A stretch of DNA of 64,000 bases, from positions 19,038,418-19,102,417 of the forward strand of contig CM119269.1 of the NCBI GenBank assembly GCA_051294375.1, given 5' to 3'. Origin of the DNA: Paraspadella gotoi (taxonomy: Eukaryota > Chaetognatha). Below, piece after piece: positions 1 to 11,273 of this stretch. Below the pieces are notes generated by a model, which was not told the DNA's origin, did not search any database, and saw only the letters and a list, made by a program, of their open reading frames with translations. The first letter of the stretch is position 1; the number at the start of each line of letters is the position of its first letter. Both the position numbers and the translations under genes were made by a program.

Positions 1-960
1 CAACTCACCTACTCCCAGTTATTCCATCCCCACCACCCCCGCCACCCCCGACGCCCCCTGCTCCATTTCCCACTCCTTTTGCTAATCCTTCCAGATATCG
101 CCTCCCATTTTCCTTCGTTTTCTCTCTAATCTTTCCCCGTTATCACATTTCCTCTTTTTCCAGACTTTCTCGATAATTCCCTCTAATACTTTTTTTTTAT
201 TCTTTCTTTTCTCTCATCTTCCTCTTAATTATTTTTGTCTTTTGCATTAACGAATTTTTTTTTCCGTTGACCTAAGTTTTAATGAGTCTTTAATGATTAT
301 TTCCCCGACCTTTTTTTGAAAAGAATGATACAACTTTTAATTTGGTTCCGAAAAAAAAATACTACGCATTCAACCGTTGAGTATTTTCCATGTAAATTGT
401 AATTACTAATAAGTCGGGTCTAAAACTTTATCTCGCATAAACGTGTACCATTTTCGTCACTCCCAGCTTCAGCTACTTTACCTCTGTTAGGCCCTAGAAA
501 TCTCTAATCCTTGTCAGGCCTTCTCCGTCCTCCCTTCTCATTCTTCTTCGCCCATCCTGTGTCATCTTTTTTGAACCCCTGTCATTCTGCGTCGTTCTCG
601 ATCTTCCTTAGTCAGTCAGTCACTCCCTCTCGCCTCCTTTTATATAAATCGTCGATTTTCCCTCAAAACGTTTTTTCGCGTCGTCGATCAAAACCTCATT
701 AGCATACTACATCTCCGCCGCAGCTACCTTCGCTGCTCTCCCCTCTCCCTTTGATTATTTTATTGTACTTTAATTGTATTCATCGCGTAATTTGTGACGC
801 TTCGAAGGATTTTTCCTCTTCGACGCACCTTGGTCGAGGAGAGGGATGCGTTGGGGGGGAGGGGGGGTGAAAAGAGGTTCGAGGAGACAGAGAGGAGGAG
901 CGAGCACCTGTCCAGGGAAGGAGCGCGCGTATTACGCTTGCGCACGTGGAGCAGAGTCTC
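1..960. other. Non-coding, pyrimidine-rich to AT-rich flank
   Basis: No exon with plausible splice sites or conserved protein sequence is visible. The stretch is C/T-rich at the start, AT-rich in the middle and again C/T-rich near 500-760. Short open frames here are by-products of low complexity. A GC-richer patch begins near 820 and leads into the CGG repeat downstream. Confidence 0.6.
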
Positions 961-1101
961 GAGTCTCGAGTGAGGACACGTTAAAACGATAGAAACAAAA
1001 TGTGTTTGAGGAAAGTATTTTTTTTTCTATTAACGGATTAAGTAATACGTATGCCGAGGAAACAGTAATAAAACTACGTCGTTCCTTGAACGGTTTACAC
1101 A

Positions 1102-1119
1102 GTACAGTGTACACTGTAC
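1102..1119. repeat. 18-bp perfect palindrome
   Basis: GTACAGTGT is followed directly by ACACTGTAC, so the 18 bases equal their own reverse complement. The flanking bases do not extend the symmetry. It could bind a dimeric regulator, but nothing else here supports that. Confidence 0.8.
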
Positions 1120-1165
1120 AGCGCACATGCTTCCTCGGGAAAAAAAGACTGTATGCTGGGGGTTG

Positions 1166-1175
1166 TCGGCGGAGT

Positions 1176-1206
<31 letters not shown>

Positions 1207-1217
1207 GGCGGCGGCGA
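1166..1217. repeat. CGG/GCG trinucleotide repeat
   Basis: A run of about sixteen GCG/GGC triplets broken by single AGC/GAG units. It lies in a small GC-rich island in AT-rich DNA, as is common in 5' untranslated or promoter regions. It encodes poly-Ala or poly-Arg only in short open frames without other support. Confidence 0.8.
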
Positions 1218-1967
1218 GCGGCCTTAAAATTTCTCATTTTCCACTTGATGAGATTTCGTTTCGTTGGAAGAAAAAAAGAAAGAAAAAGAGGAAAGGAGGA
1301 GATAAATTGAAGAAAAGTGAAGGAAGGAAAAAGAAGGCGAAAAAAGGGGATGAGAGAGAAAAAAAATAGTAAAAGATGAGGAGAAATATTGAACAAAATA
1401 GATGAAAATTTAAAAAAAAAAGAATCAAATGAAAAAAGTAGGAAAAGAGGATCGGGAAACAGGAGCATCAAAAAGCATTAGAAAGCAAGGGAGGTCAGAG
1501 GTCGAAATAATAAAAATAAATTTTAAAAGAAAAAAAAATTTAAGTTAAAGAAATGAAAAAATTTCAACCGTTTGATACAAAAAAAAACTGTAACTAAAAT
1601 AACAAATGCTTAATGAAAAAAAAATTTTGAAATAAGAGAAAAAAAAGTCGCGAAACTCGGATTTGAAATCATTTTCTGTTTTACGTACTGTTCCTGTAGG
1701 AGGAAAATTTTCAAATTGAATTTTCAAATTTTCAAATATTACGAGTTACTTTAAGAGCGAGCGGATTTACAAGGCGATCGTTTATTTTTTTTCCTACATA
1801 TAATCGAGGTACAATTTTTTTAATTTTTTAATATGGTTGTCTTTTCATTTCCTCTTTTCCTTCTTTCTGCATTTCAGAAATGGAACGAATCCAAAGACAG
1901 AAAATAGAATCGTCAGTGATTCAGACTCAATCTGCAAAATTACTTCGCCAACGACACGAATCGACGG

Positions 1968-1970
<3 letters not shown>
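1218..1970. other. Purine-rich then AT-rich non-coding DNA
   Basis: About 1270-1400 is almost pure A/G on the + strand. The rest is AT-rich. No exon, RNA gene or element recognised. Confidence 0.6.

Positions 1971-2060
<90 letters not shown>
1971..2060. repeat. (CT)n microsatellite
   Basis: About 90 bases of uninterrupted CT. Poly-Ser/Leu and Arg/Glu frames across it are repeat translations, not genes. Confidence 0.97.
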
Positions 2061-2065
<5 letters not shown>

Positions 2066-2883
2066 CTGCTCCATTTTTTTCTCTTTAACTTTTTATCTCT
2101 AGCACCCCCAAAGGTTGTCTTATTGCCAATCAAACCTAAACGTTTCCGACTTCCCTCTCTTTCTCCTCCCTAGTTTTCCTCTTCCTCCTCTGACTGAACC
2201 TCCGCTCTTTCCTCTCTCTCTCTCTGTTCCGTTTCTTTATCCTCTCTTTTTCTGCTTTTCTCTTTCTTTCTTAACCTTCTTCTAATTCCTTCCTTACCTC
2301 TCTCTCTGTTCTATGTACATTCCTCACCCTCTTTCCTCCCTCCCTCGCCCCAGAACGACAAACGCCACTTGAACTCGGTTTAATGGAATTCTTTCATGAT
2401 ACCCCATCCTCCTCCTCCTCCTCCTCCTAACTTCCCCGCCGCCCCCCCCGCGCTCCCTCCCATCTGGCGGTAAATTGCCGACGTAGCATCCGCCGACACG
2501 ACATCGTTGATTTCATGGACGGACGAAGGCGGGCGGAATCCGCTTATTGCGTTACTAGGCTTATTTCGTTACGTCGATATTTTACAGTATTCTTTTTTTA
2601 AACAGATAATATTATTGTTTATTGATATCTTTGAAACGCGTTGTTGCTACCTAATTTATATTTTATCTTTTTACTCCTTCGTGTTTTATTATAGGGAAAG
2701 TTTGTTAGTGTTAAGGTTAGTTTCAAATTTTAACGATGAGGAGAAATTGTATACGAAAGTAGTAGAATAATAATTGAACGAGACACTTTCACTCCGAGAC
2801 TTTCTTTCCTTAACCTAAAGATATGGAGAAAAAGATTTTTCAGAAATGTTATTTTCGTTTCATTTCCTCTTTTGATTGGAAGG

Positions 2884-2884
<1 letters not shown>
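2061..2884. other. Pyrimidine-rich then AT-rich non-coding DNA
   Basis: 2070-2470 is C/T-rich with short CT and CCT tracts. 2480-2560 is briefly GC-rich, then AT-rich. I see no supported gene. Confidence 0.55.
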
Positions 2885-2953
<69 letters not shown>

Positions 2954-2993
2954 TCTCTCTCTCTCTCCCCCTCTCTCTCTCTCTCTTTCTCGC
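2885..2993. repeat. (CT)n microsatellite, imperfect 3' half
   Basis: About 60 bases of perfect CT followed by an interrupted CT/TTCT/CCC tract. Confidence 0.95.
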
Positions 2994-5356
2994 CCGACGT
3001 CAACTGTTTTCTCTGTCAACATCATCTCATTTCTGCAACGAAGACAACGACGTGGATGGGAGGATGAAAACGACAACGACCACGTTGAGATAGAGCGAAT
3101 CTCTGGATTTTAACGTTAAATACTACTGAATTAATCAAAGTAATCCGAGATAATTCAATTACCACATGAAAATAGCCTCGTTTTCGATGAGTATGAATAA
3201 TGTCCAAACCAAACGATAAGAGCGGAGTGATATCGAGAACAGGGGAAGCGAGCTAAAGCTGCCTCGACTGAGAAAAGAATGTTAAGTTAAGTTACGTAAG
3301 GTTAAGTTAATTTAAGTTAAGCTAAGTAGGTCGTAAAAGAGAACAGATAGTCCGAGAGAATACAGATTATATAAAAACTCTCTTCACGCATAGCCACCAG
3401 ATATCTCGATGTCGACCTGCCTACTTTCTCAGGACAAGTTACGACGGTGTTAGAATCCGGAAAATAAGAAAATTTTATTTGTATCTGAATCAATATCCAT
3501 GTTTGATGTCGCAACGTTTTGACCGATATTAATCATCCTTTTATGTTTTATGTCTTCGTTTTATAATTGCAAACATTGGTATTTGATTCTCCGTTCCTCG
3601 TCGCCAAATTATTCGTTGATAATTAAACCTACAGTCATGTTCAAAATTCTTAATCGTTCGTTCTCCACACTTATTCGTATAATGTCAAAGAATATCAAAG
3701 AAAATTCTGTCGACGACTCAAGGCACAACCTGTTTTTACGAAGAAAAAAAATTATTTCTTTATTTTTTTTCGCTTTCCTTTCATTTCTCCACCTTTTCTT
3801 ATTTTTCTCAATCCCTTTCCTTTTCAACTCCTTTCCTTTAGATCTTATTATTTCCTTCTCGCGGAGCAAATCTTCGGTCGGTCTGTCGGTCGGTCGGTCG
3901 TTATATCTGTCCGTCGGTCTGTCCCACTGACGTTAAAAATGTAAGTAATTTGCCTATAGTTGGTTGCTCATTTGTTAAGACAAGAAAAAAACCTCAAATC
4001 TAAGGGATTGCTAGCGACGCCTTCAGAAAATCCTAAAACTAAAAGGAATAAAAGACGGAATTTCGATGCAGTGCATGTCATAAACACAAGGGCTTAAAAA
4101 GTTTTTTAGTCATGTCTTGTCATGTCAATACGCATGAAAATAAAGTCACTGCGGCGCAACACATTGGAATCACCGTTCTTGTTTTTACGTTTCTCTTCCT
4201 TCTTACTCGTCTCGTCCTTATTTATTCTCTTTTCTTTCCCTCATTTTTTCTTCAACTTTTCCTTTTTTTCTACAAAATTCGCTACTTTAGTATTCGACCT
4301 ACAGTAGTTATCATTCTTTTCTTCTTCTGAGCGTGGAGGCATTTCTATTGGACATATTTTTGTATTTGCTTTTATTGTTATTTATATCAATAAAATTTAA
4401 AAATACTTTGTTAGATTATAAACGTAATGAGTTTAAGAGACAAAGTAACTGATTGTACATTATGCGAATATATATATATATAATACTAAAGAATACTTTT
4501 AAGTAAAAGAATTGTTTTTTTAATATCAATAAAAAATATAAATGGTGGCGAAACTGGCAATCTTTTTTAAAAAGTAAAAGTCGTTCGCTTTCCTTTTTTT
4601 CTCGCCTTTTTTCTTTCATGAAAAAAAAAAGCGTGCATCGAGAAAAGAAATGATTTATAGCAAATTTGTATTTACCGAATAACGTCGTCGCCATGGTTGT
4701 TGTCGTCGTCATCGTCATCGTCGTCGTCATCACCGAAGTCACGTTTTATTCAAGAGAAGCGCCTTTTGAAGGCTAATCTCGTCTCACATGGCCATTTCTC
4801 TTTACAAGCAATCAATACTTACTTTTGCTCGTTTCCTACCTTCTCTCTTTTTTTACAAGCTTAAAGCATCCAAGCTTTGAAAATTCGTCCTTAATGTTAA
4901 AGCTATCAGGTAGTCTCTACAGTCATATCACCTCATATCATTGCTATTGGCTTCTCGAACTCAGACTCTAAGCAGCTTTCGCCTCCGCTCACCCTCGACA
5001 GCCTCTCCTCTCCCCTCGCTTTGCAATCGACCCATGGAAGCGCACACGCGCTCTATGGAGATTCGGTCAATACGAGGGCGCATTCCCCCATAAAATCTCC
5101 ATAAGCCTTTCAAAGAAGTTAAAGGTCGAATAGTGAGAGTGGAAAGTTATATTTAATAGATTCCAGATCGATCGATCGATCGGTCTATCTATCTGTCTAT
5201 CCATTCATCTATTTTGTTATCAAACACTTCTTAAATATGTTTACAATCTATCACATCTAATGAAATATTTATATTAATATCCCTAAAGTTCTCGATCTAT
5301 CTTTAAATTCTCACAAAAAAATTCTTCCGTTTTTCCTCGGAACTCGCTCGATATTC

Positions 5357-5360
<4 letters not shown>
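2994..5360. other. AT-rich intergenic DNA with small repeats
   Basis: Holds a GTTAA-type pentamer cluster near 3270-3330, short CGGT/CGAT tetramer runs near 3875-3905 and 5168-5210, and a TATA run near 4470. An Asp/Thr-coding CGT-type triplet repeat lies at 4683-4745 on the minus strand. None has convincing exon structure. Confidence 0.5.
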
Positions 5361-5387
<27 letters not shown>

Positions 5388-5519
5388 CCACGCTCTCTAT
5401 ATCTCTCTAAATTTCTCACTCTCCCGCATTTTTGTTTATCATTCATTTCGCTCACGTCTTCTTTTCATATCTCTCTTTCCTTGGCCTCCTTGTCCTCTTC
5501 ACTTTCATCACATCATCCT

Positions 5520-6060
5520 CATCTCCTCCCTTCTCTCTTCCTTGCCTCCTGTCCTTTCTTCTCACATCGTTCCTCATCTCTCCCTTTCTCGTTCCTTGTC
5601 CCTCGCTTTCATCACATCGTTCCTCATTCCTCTCCCTTTCTCTTCTTGCTCCTTCTATTTCATCACATCGTCCTCTATCTCTCCTCCCTTTCTCTCCTTT
5701 GTCTCCTCGCTTTCATCACATCGTTCCTCATCCTCTCCCTTTCTCTTCCTTGTCTCTCCTTTTCACATCGTCTCCTCATCCTTTCTCCTTTCTCTTCCTT
5801 GTCCCTCCTCGCTTTCATCAATCGTCCTCATCCTCTCCCTTTCTCTTCCTTGTCCTCCTCGCTTTCATCACATCTCCTCATCCTCCTCCCTTTCTCTTCC
5901 TTGTCCTCCTCGCTTCATCACATCGTTCCTCATCCTCCTCCCTTTCTCTTCCTTGTCCTCCTCGCTTTCATCACATCGTTCCTCATCCTCCTCTCTTCTC
6001 CTTGTCTCCTCGCTTTCATCACCATGTCCCTCATCCTCCTCCCTTTCTCTTTTCCTCTTT
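5520..6060. repeat. Minisatellite, about 55-bp pyrimidine-rich unit
   Basis: About ten diverged tandem copies of a unit of roughly 50-58 bases built around CTTTCATCACATCGTTCCTC and a CCCTTTCTCTTCCTTGTC segment. Copies differ by small indels. The + strand has little G, so all three + frames are open for 600-850 bases. That explains the long Ser/Leu/Phe-rich frames, and I do not call a gene. Confidence 0.9.
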
Positions 6061-7656
6061 CTCTACTCCAATTCTCAGTTTTCGTTGACTCTTTTCCCCC
6101 TCAAACCCTTCTCAAACCAACCAATCACTTCTTTTTTTTCCCTTTCTTTAAACTCACTCTTAACTGTAACTCTCTGAACTCTCCCTATCTTCCTTCTTTT
6201 GCCTCACCCCTTCTCTTTCCCCCATATCTCCTCTCTTTCCTCTCAACCACCCTCCCCCCTTTCCACCTTCTCCCCCATCCCCATCTTCTTTTCCCTGCTC
6301 GCGCATTTATTAATCGCGACGTCGTCTTCGTCTGACGCCGACCGAGAAATCCTCCGTTCCCAGGAGGACGTCAACGACGACAACCAAAACAACGACAGGA
6401 ACAACAACGACAAATAAAATATCGCAACATCTGCGGCGACAGCATCAGTAAAAGTGTCGGAAATTGACAGTTTAAACTAGTTGAGTCTGTTAAAAAAACA
6501 ACTTTTTTTCATGATGTTTGAGGATGCCACAATTTGTTAAGACAAAGGACAAGATATATCTTATCTATTGAATGAATGGATAATTAATCGAATAGTTGTA
6601 GCAATTTCATAAAATATACATACATGCAGTACCTATTTCTTTATTTATGTATCTAAATTTAATGATTTAATTTGTTTGTGCCTCTCTCGATTTGCTTTAC
6701 TTTTTTATTGGCTGATTATTATAGGTTTATTATAAACAAATAAAATGGAGACGAAGAACGGATTTCTAATGTTGAGTTTATAAAAAACGATGGTGAAATT
6801 AACGAGTTTAATTTCGACGGTAAAAGGTTAAAAACGTGAGATTAAAAACACTTATAAATTTAAACTACAAACGCTGAGTTAAAAGCGTTGAACGTCCGTG
6901 TTTTCGAGAGGCACTTTTCTCTCCCTCACGACGTTTCAAACGTTAAAAATAATCACGATATTCTTCTTCAAATTTCAATATTTTTCTTCGCGGGAAACGG
7001 GCGAGGCAGCAGCCAGATATCATCTCGTCCCACGACCACGCTCGTGTTTTGTCATGACCGGCGTAACTTATTTTTTTTAAATGTACAATAAATAGAGGAT
7101 AACATTTAAGAATTCTGTTATTTTTATCTACCAGTTTTCTCTTTATTTTTCTTTTATATCTACCTCCTCTTTCCCTTCTTTCTTTTTTCTTCCACCTACG
7201 ACTTTTTTTCCTTTCCTCAATTCTCAATCCTTTTTCCCCACTCATTTAATTTTTTCCTTGCTCCTGCCAATTTTCCTTTTCACTTCTATGGCCTCCTCCT
7301 CCTCCTCCTCCTCCTCCTCCTCACTCACCCTCGTTACGTACTTAAAAGGGCGACCGCCATCTTACCAGTTATAGTTGTTGCATTATTATTTGTTGGGATC
7401 GCGCCTAATAGCTCGCCCCCTTCCCGGGCCCCAATCGAGCGTTCTTCTCGCCACCCACCCGCCACGCCTCCTCCGTTGCGGTATAGATCATAACATCTCC
7501 TCAATCTTCGCTCTTCTTGACTCTTAGTCATCGTTGCAATCTTTTTCCTCGAGACCTGACCTCGAACCCGGGATTTTTTTCATCAAAGTCGTATTAAGTA
7601 ACCAACTTTGCTGAATTCTAGGCGGTAGTGATTATTTCTCCCCAATTCATTTTATC
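6061..7656. other. Intergenic, pyrimidine-rich then AT-rich
   Basis: 6061-6300 continues C/T-rich. 6300-6416 has a short Asp/Asn-rich open frame ending just before AATAAA at about 6414, too weak to call. A copy of a dispersed repeat lies at about 6528-6615. 7295-7320 is a (CCT)n run. Confidence 0.5.
6528..6615 (+). repeat. Dispersed AT-rich repeat (family D), diverged copy
   Basis: Shares the order GGACAAGATA, a TTATTTATT-like part, ATGGATAATT and TTGTA(G/C)CAATTTCATA with 42440-42525, and in reverse with 12285-12365, 14955-15015 and 59930-59985. Probably a fragment of an old mobile element. Confidence 0.5.
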
Positions 7657-7678
7657 TCTCTCTCCTCTCTCTCTCCCT

Positions 7679-7712
<34 letters not shown>

Positions 7713-7741
7713 CTCTTCTCTCTTCTCCTCTCTCTCTCTCC
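7657..7741. repeat. (CT)n microsatellite, interrupted
   Basis: CT runs broken by single TT/CC changes. Confidence 0.93.
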
Positions 7742-7854
7742 CTTAATTAAGTCAAAAAATTTTCGCCATGCGAGAGACTTGACGATCGTAAAGGCTCCGA
7801 GTGGATGGAGAAGGGGAAGGATCTCACGCCTCGGACTCTCGGAGGATTCCAATC

Positions 7855-9075
7855 TTCTCCTTCCCTTCCTTCCATTTATTCTTCTCTTCTCACTTTTTTT
7901 TCTCGCCCTTTCCTCTCTTCTCGCTTCCCTTCCTCCATTATTCTTCTCTTTCCTTTTTTTCTTTCTCGCCCTTTCCTCTCCTCTCTCTCCTTCCCTTCCT
8001 CCTTTTATTCTTCTGTCTCCTTTTTTTTTTCTCCCCTTTCCTCTCCTCTCTTCTCCTTCCCTTCCTCCATTTTATTCTCTCTTCTTCCTTTTTTTTTCTG
8101 CCCTTTCCTCTCCTCTCTTCTCCTTCCCTTCCTCCCTTTTATTCTTCTCTTTTCCTTTTTTCTTTCTCGCCCTTTCCTCTCCTCTCTTCTCCTTCCCTTC
8201 CTCCATTTTATTCTTCTCTTCTCCTTTTTTTTCTCGCCCTTTCCTCTCCTCTCTTCTCCTTCCTTCCTCCCTTTTATTCTTCTCTTTTCCCTTTTCTTTC
8301 TGCCTTTCCTTCTCCTCTCTTCTCCTTCCTCCTCCCTTTTATTCTTCTCTTTTCCTTTTTTCTTTCTTGCCCTTTCCTCTCCTCTCTTCTCCTTCCCTTC
8401 CTCCATTTTATTCTTCTGTTCTCCTTTTTTTTTTCTCGCCCTTTCCTCTCCTCTCTTCTCCTTCCCTTCCTCCATTTTATCTTCTCTTCTTCTTTTTTTT
8501 CTCGCCCTTTCCTCTCTTCTCCTTCCTTCTCCATTTTATTCTTCTCTTTCCTTTTTTCTTTCTCGCCCTTCTTCTCCTCTCTTCTCCTTCCCTTCCTCCA
8601 TTTTATTCTTCTGTTCTCCTTTTTTTTTCTCGCCCTTTCCTCTCCTCTCTTTCCTTCCCTTCCTCCTTTTATCTCTCTCTTCTCCTTTTTTCTTTCTCGC
8701 CCTTTCCTCTCTCTCTTCTTCCTTCCCATCCTCCCTTTTATTCTTCTTCTTTTCCTTTTTTCTTTCTCGCCCTTTCCTCTCCTCTCTTCTCCTTCCCTTC
8801 CTCCCTTTTATTCTTCTCCTCTCCTTTTTTCTTTCTCCTTCTTTCCTCTCCTCTCTTATCCTTCCCATCCTTCCTTTTATTATTCTCTTTTCCTTTTTTC
8901 TTTCTCGCCCTTTCCTTTCCTCTCCTCTCTTTTCCTTCCCTTCCTCCTTTTTATTCTTCTCTTCTCCTTTTTTCTTTCTCGCCCTTTCCTCTCCTTCCCT
9001 TCTTCCCTTTTATCCTTCTCTTCCCCATTTTTTTCTCGCCCTTTCCTCTCCTCTCTTCTCCTTCTCTTTCTCTCT
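7855..9075. repeat. Minisatellite, about 65-70-bp pyrimidine-only unit
   Basis: About eighteen tandem copies of a unit containing CCATTTTATTCTTCTCTT, CTTTCTCGCCC and TTTCCTCTCCTCTCTTCTCC. The + strand is over 90% C and T. Length changes between copies rotate the reading frame, and three overlapping frames stay open for 1.3-1.8 kb because stop codons need purines. It is therefore a repeat and not a 594-residue gene. Confidence 0.92.
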
Positions 9076-10469
9076 TCTATTCTTATCCAGTCGTCTGTTC
9101 TAACTTCTCTTTTCCTTTCATATCATCTCTTTTCTTTTCCTCCTCACCCCTCTTTTTCTATATTCCGCTCTCCTCTCTCCTCTTCTCTCTCTACTTTTCT
9201 TCTCCTCTTCTTTGGTCTCAGTCCCTCTCCTTTCTAATCTTCTCCTATTCTCTCTACTCACCTCTCTTTTTCTCCCTTCCCCTCTCCTCTCTTCGCTTTT
9301 CCTCCACTCTCTCTCCTCTCATTCTCCTTTCTCCTCCCATCTCCCTTCTTTTCTTCTCACTTCTCTTTACCTCTCTTGCCCTCTTCTCTTCTTTTTTCCT
9401 CTACCCTCCCTTCCTATATTACTTTCTATTTCCCTCCATCTTCCTCTGGGTCTTCCCCCTGACAACACATCCATTCTATCTTTCTCGCTTTTCTAGGTCC
9501 AATCTCCCTATGCTTCTTTTGCATATTGTATTTCGAGTCTTTCCGTTTTGTTATCCTTGTTAATTTTTTTTTAAAGCATCGTATCAAAGTTTTCGCCAGT
9601 TTGTCACAGACGCCAGTTCGGAAATTTCCGACGGGCCATTGCCGGTTATGCCGGTTCACACTCAGTTCCCAAAGAAGCCGCTCGAAACGGGGATGTTAGC
9701 CGAAGGCAGCAGGGATGGGTCGGGGTAAATAGTTTGTTGAGGAAATTTATTAGGTTGTTAAGCAGTATTTTTCTTATATTAGATTTGGCTAATACTAATC
9801 GGAAAGATATAATTTAAATTACGTATCATTAGGCCCTTGAGCTACAAAATATTAGCAAAATTTTATTGTCGCGAAAAAAGAGAGAAATAAGAGACTATAA
9901 AAAAATCAATAAAAAATACTTATTATTTTGATTCGTTGACAAGTGAAAAATTAGTGTGCGTCCTTTTAAACAATCGAAAGAATTTTCGCTTCTTCATTAC
10001 GTATATCTAAAATAAGATACTTATGAGACTGTGGACTAAATTAAGATTAGATATGAGATGTGGCTGTGATATTCAACATCTTGTTCTCTTGTCTGTGAAT
10101 TTTTGAAGAGGAAACCACGAAATCAGCGAAAGAGAACCAAAATCCATTAAGCTTAAATCCTTATTTTTTTTTTTCATTTCTTTTCTCGTTCCCGACTTAA
10201 AAAAAAAAAGTTTTAGTGACTTCTTCGTATCTTATTTTGGCTTTGATTTCGTATAACTTTTTTGTTTTGATCCTTCTAAGGATTCGCTTCGTTTCTGGAC
10301 AGACGGACAGCTCCTTCCGCAGCCATCTTCAATCTGGTCTCATCTTCTGCCATTAGGTGCATAACTCGTGCCATCCCGCGCCTTCCGGTGCTACTCGCTG
10401 CTTCTCAAGGCCGATCGGCGCCATCTAACGACGCCTCGTCCAAATTTACTCTGGCGAAGAAAAAAAAAA
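9076..10469. other. Intergenic DNA, C/T-rich then AT-rich
   Basis: 9076-9440 is non-periodic C/T-rich sequence. 9740-10300 is AT-rich. 10300-10450 is a moderately GC-rich patch with four GCCAT-type motifs, which could be promoter sequence, but no TSS can be assigned. Confidence 0.45.
9611..9725 (+). CDS. Possible orphan internal exon, unknown protein
   Basis: After an acceptor-like TTTGTCACAG, about 115 bases of mixed composition stay open (DASSEISDGPLPVMPVH... then KKPLETGMLAEGSRDGSG) and end at a GGGTAAAT donor-like site. The polar, non-repetitive protein differs from the low-complexity surroundings. No partner exon can be placed, and I recognise no family. It is a weak call that could be chance. 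Confidence 0.22.
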
Positions 10470-10710
10470 GAGAGAGGGAGAGAGAGAGAGATGAAGGGAG
10501 AGAGAGATGTAGAGAGAGAGAGGGAGAGAGAGAAAGCAAAAGAGAATAGTAAAGACGGCCTTGGGCTTTCCGTGGTGACAATACCAAGCGGTAGTTTAGT
10601 GTGAGAGAGAGGGGGAGAGAGAGAGGGGGAGAGAGAGAGAGAGAGAGAGAGAGAAAAAAGAGAGTGAGAGAGAGAAAGAAAAAGAGAGAGTGAGAGAGAG
10701 AGAAAAAAAG
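10470..10710. repeat. (GA)n tracts flanking a short unique core
   Basis: Two GA-rich blocks (about 10470-10545 and 10600-10710) flank a unique core at about 10550-10600. This is the locus where the damaged copy downstream folds back: the core appears in reverse at about 28285-28350 and forward at about 28400-28460. Confidence 0.9.
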
Positions 10711-10997
10711 AAAGCCTATAAATTCAAATATAATATTAGATCGACTTTATGGTAAAAAAGTGATGATGGTTAAGATTTGATATTGATTAGATACTTTTTT
10801 ATCTGTGTGATTATTCAATCAAATAAAACATTTCAACTTTAAATTATTGTCTAACAAACATTTAACGAACTAATCCCGTCACGTGACTTTTGTCCCGACT
10901 GCTTTAGAATTAGACCCTCTACCTCCTCTGCTTGCTCGTCAGCTCCAGTCATCGTCGAAGGAAGTTTCGAAAAGACCAAGAAATTTGATCTGGAGAG

Positions 10998-11116
<119 letters not shown>

Positions 11117-11211
11117 CCACTCCGCTCTTCTTTTTTAAAGCTAAGATGTAAACCAGAGATTTAGTAGCGTTGACTGTCAACTGACATCACCAGAAACTAG
11201 AATCTTCACTT

Positions 11212-11273
<62 letters not shown>
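11212..11273. repeat. (CT)n microsatellite
   Basis: About 56 bases of CT after TTTCTTT. The following 11330-11420 is a GAC/GACGA-type triplet run. Confidence 0.95.

Noticed and set aside
5432-6335. Overlapping 218-284-residue Ser/Leu/Phe-rich ORFs
   Set aside because: Translations of a 55-bp minisatellite in rotating frames.
6199-6417. Short + strand frame ending in an Asn/Asp-rich tail before AATAAA
   Set aside because: Triplet-repeat composition, no supported upstream exon.
7779-9563. 594-residue Ser/Phe/Leu/Pro-rich membrane protein
   Set aside because: Lies on a pyrimidine minisatellite. Three frames are open at once and no splice sites or conserved motifs occur.
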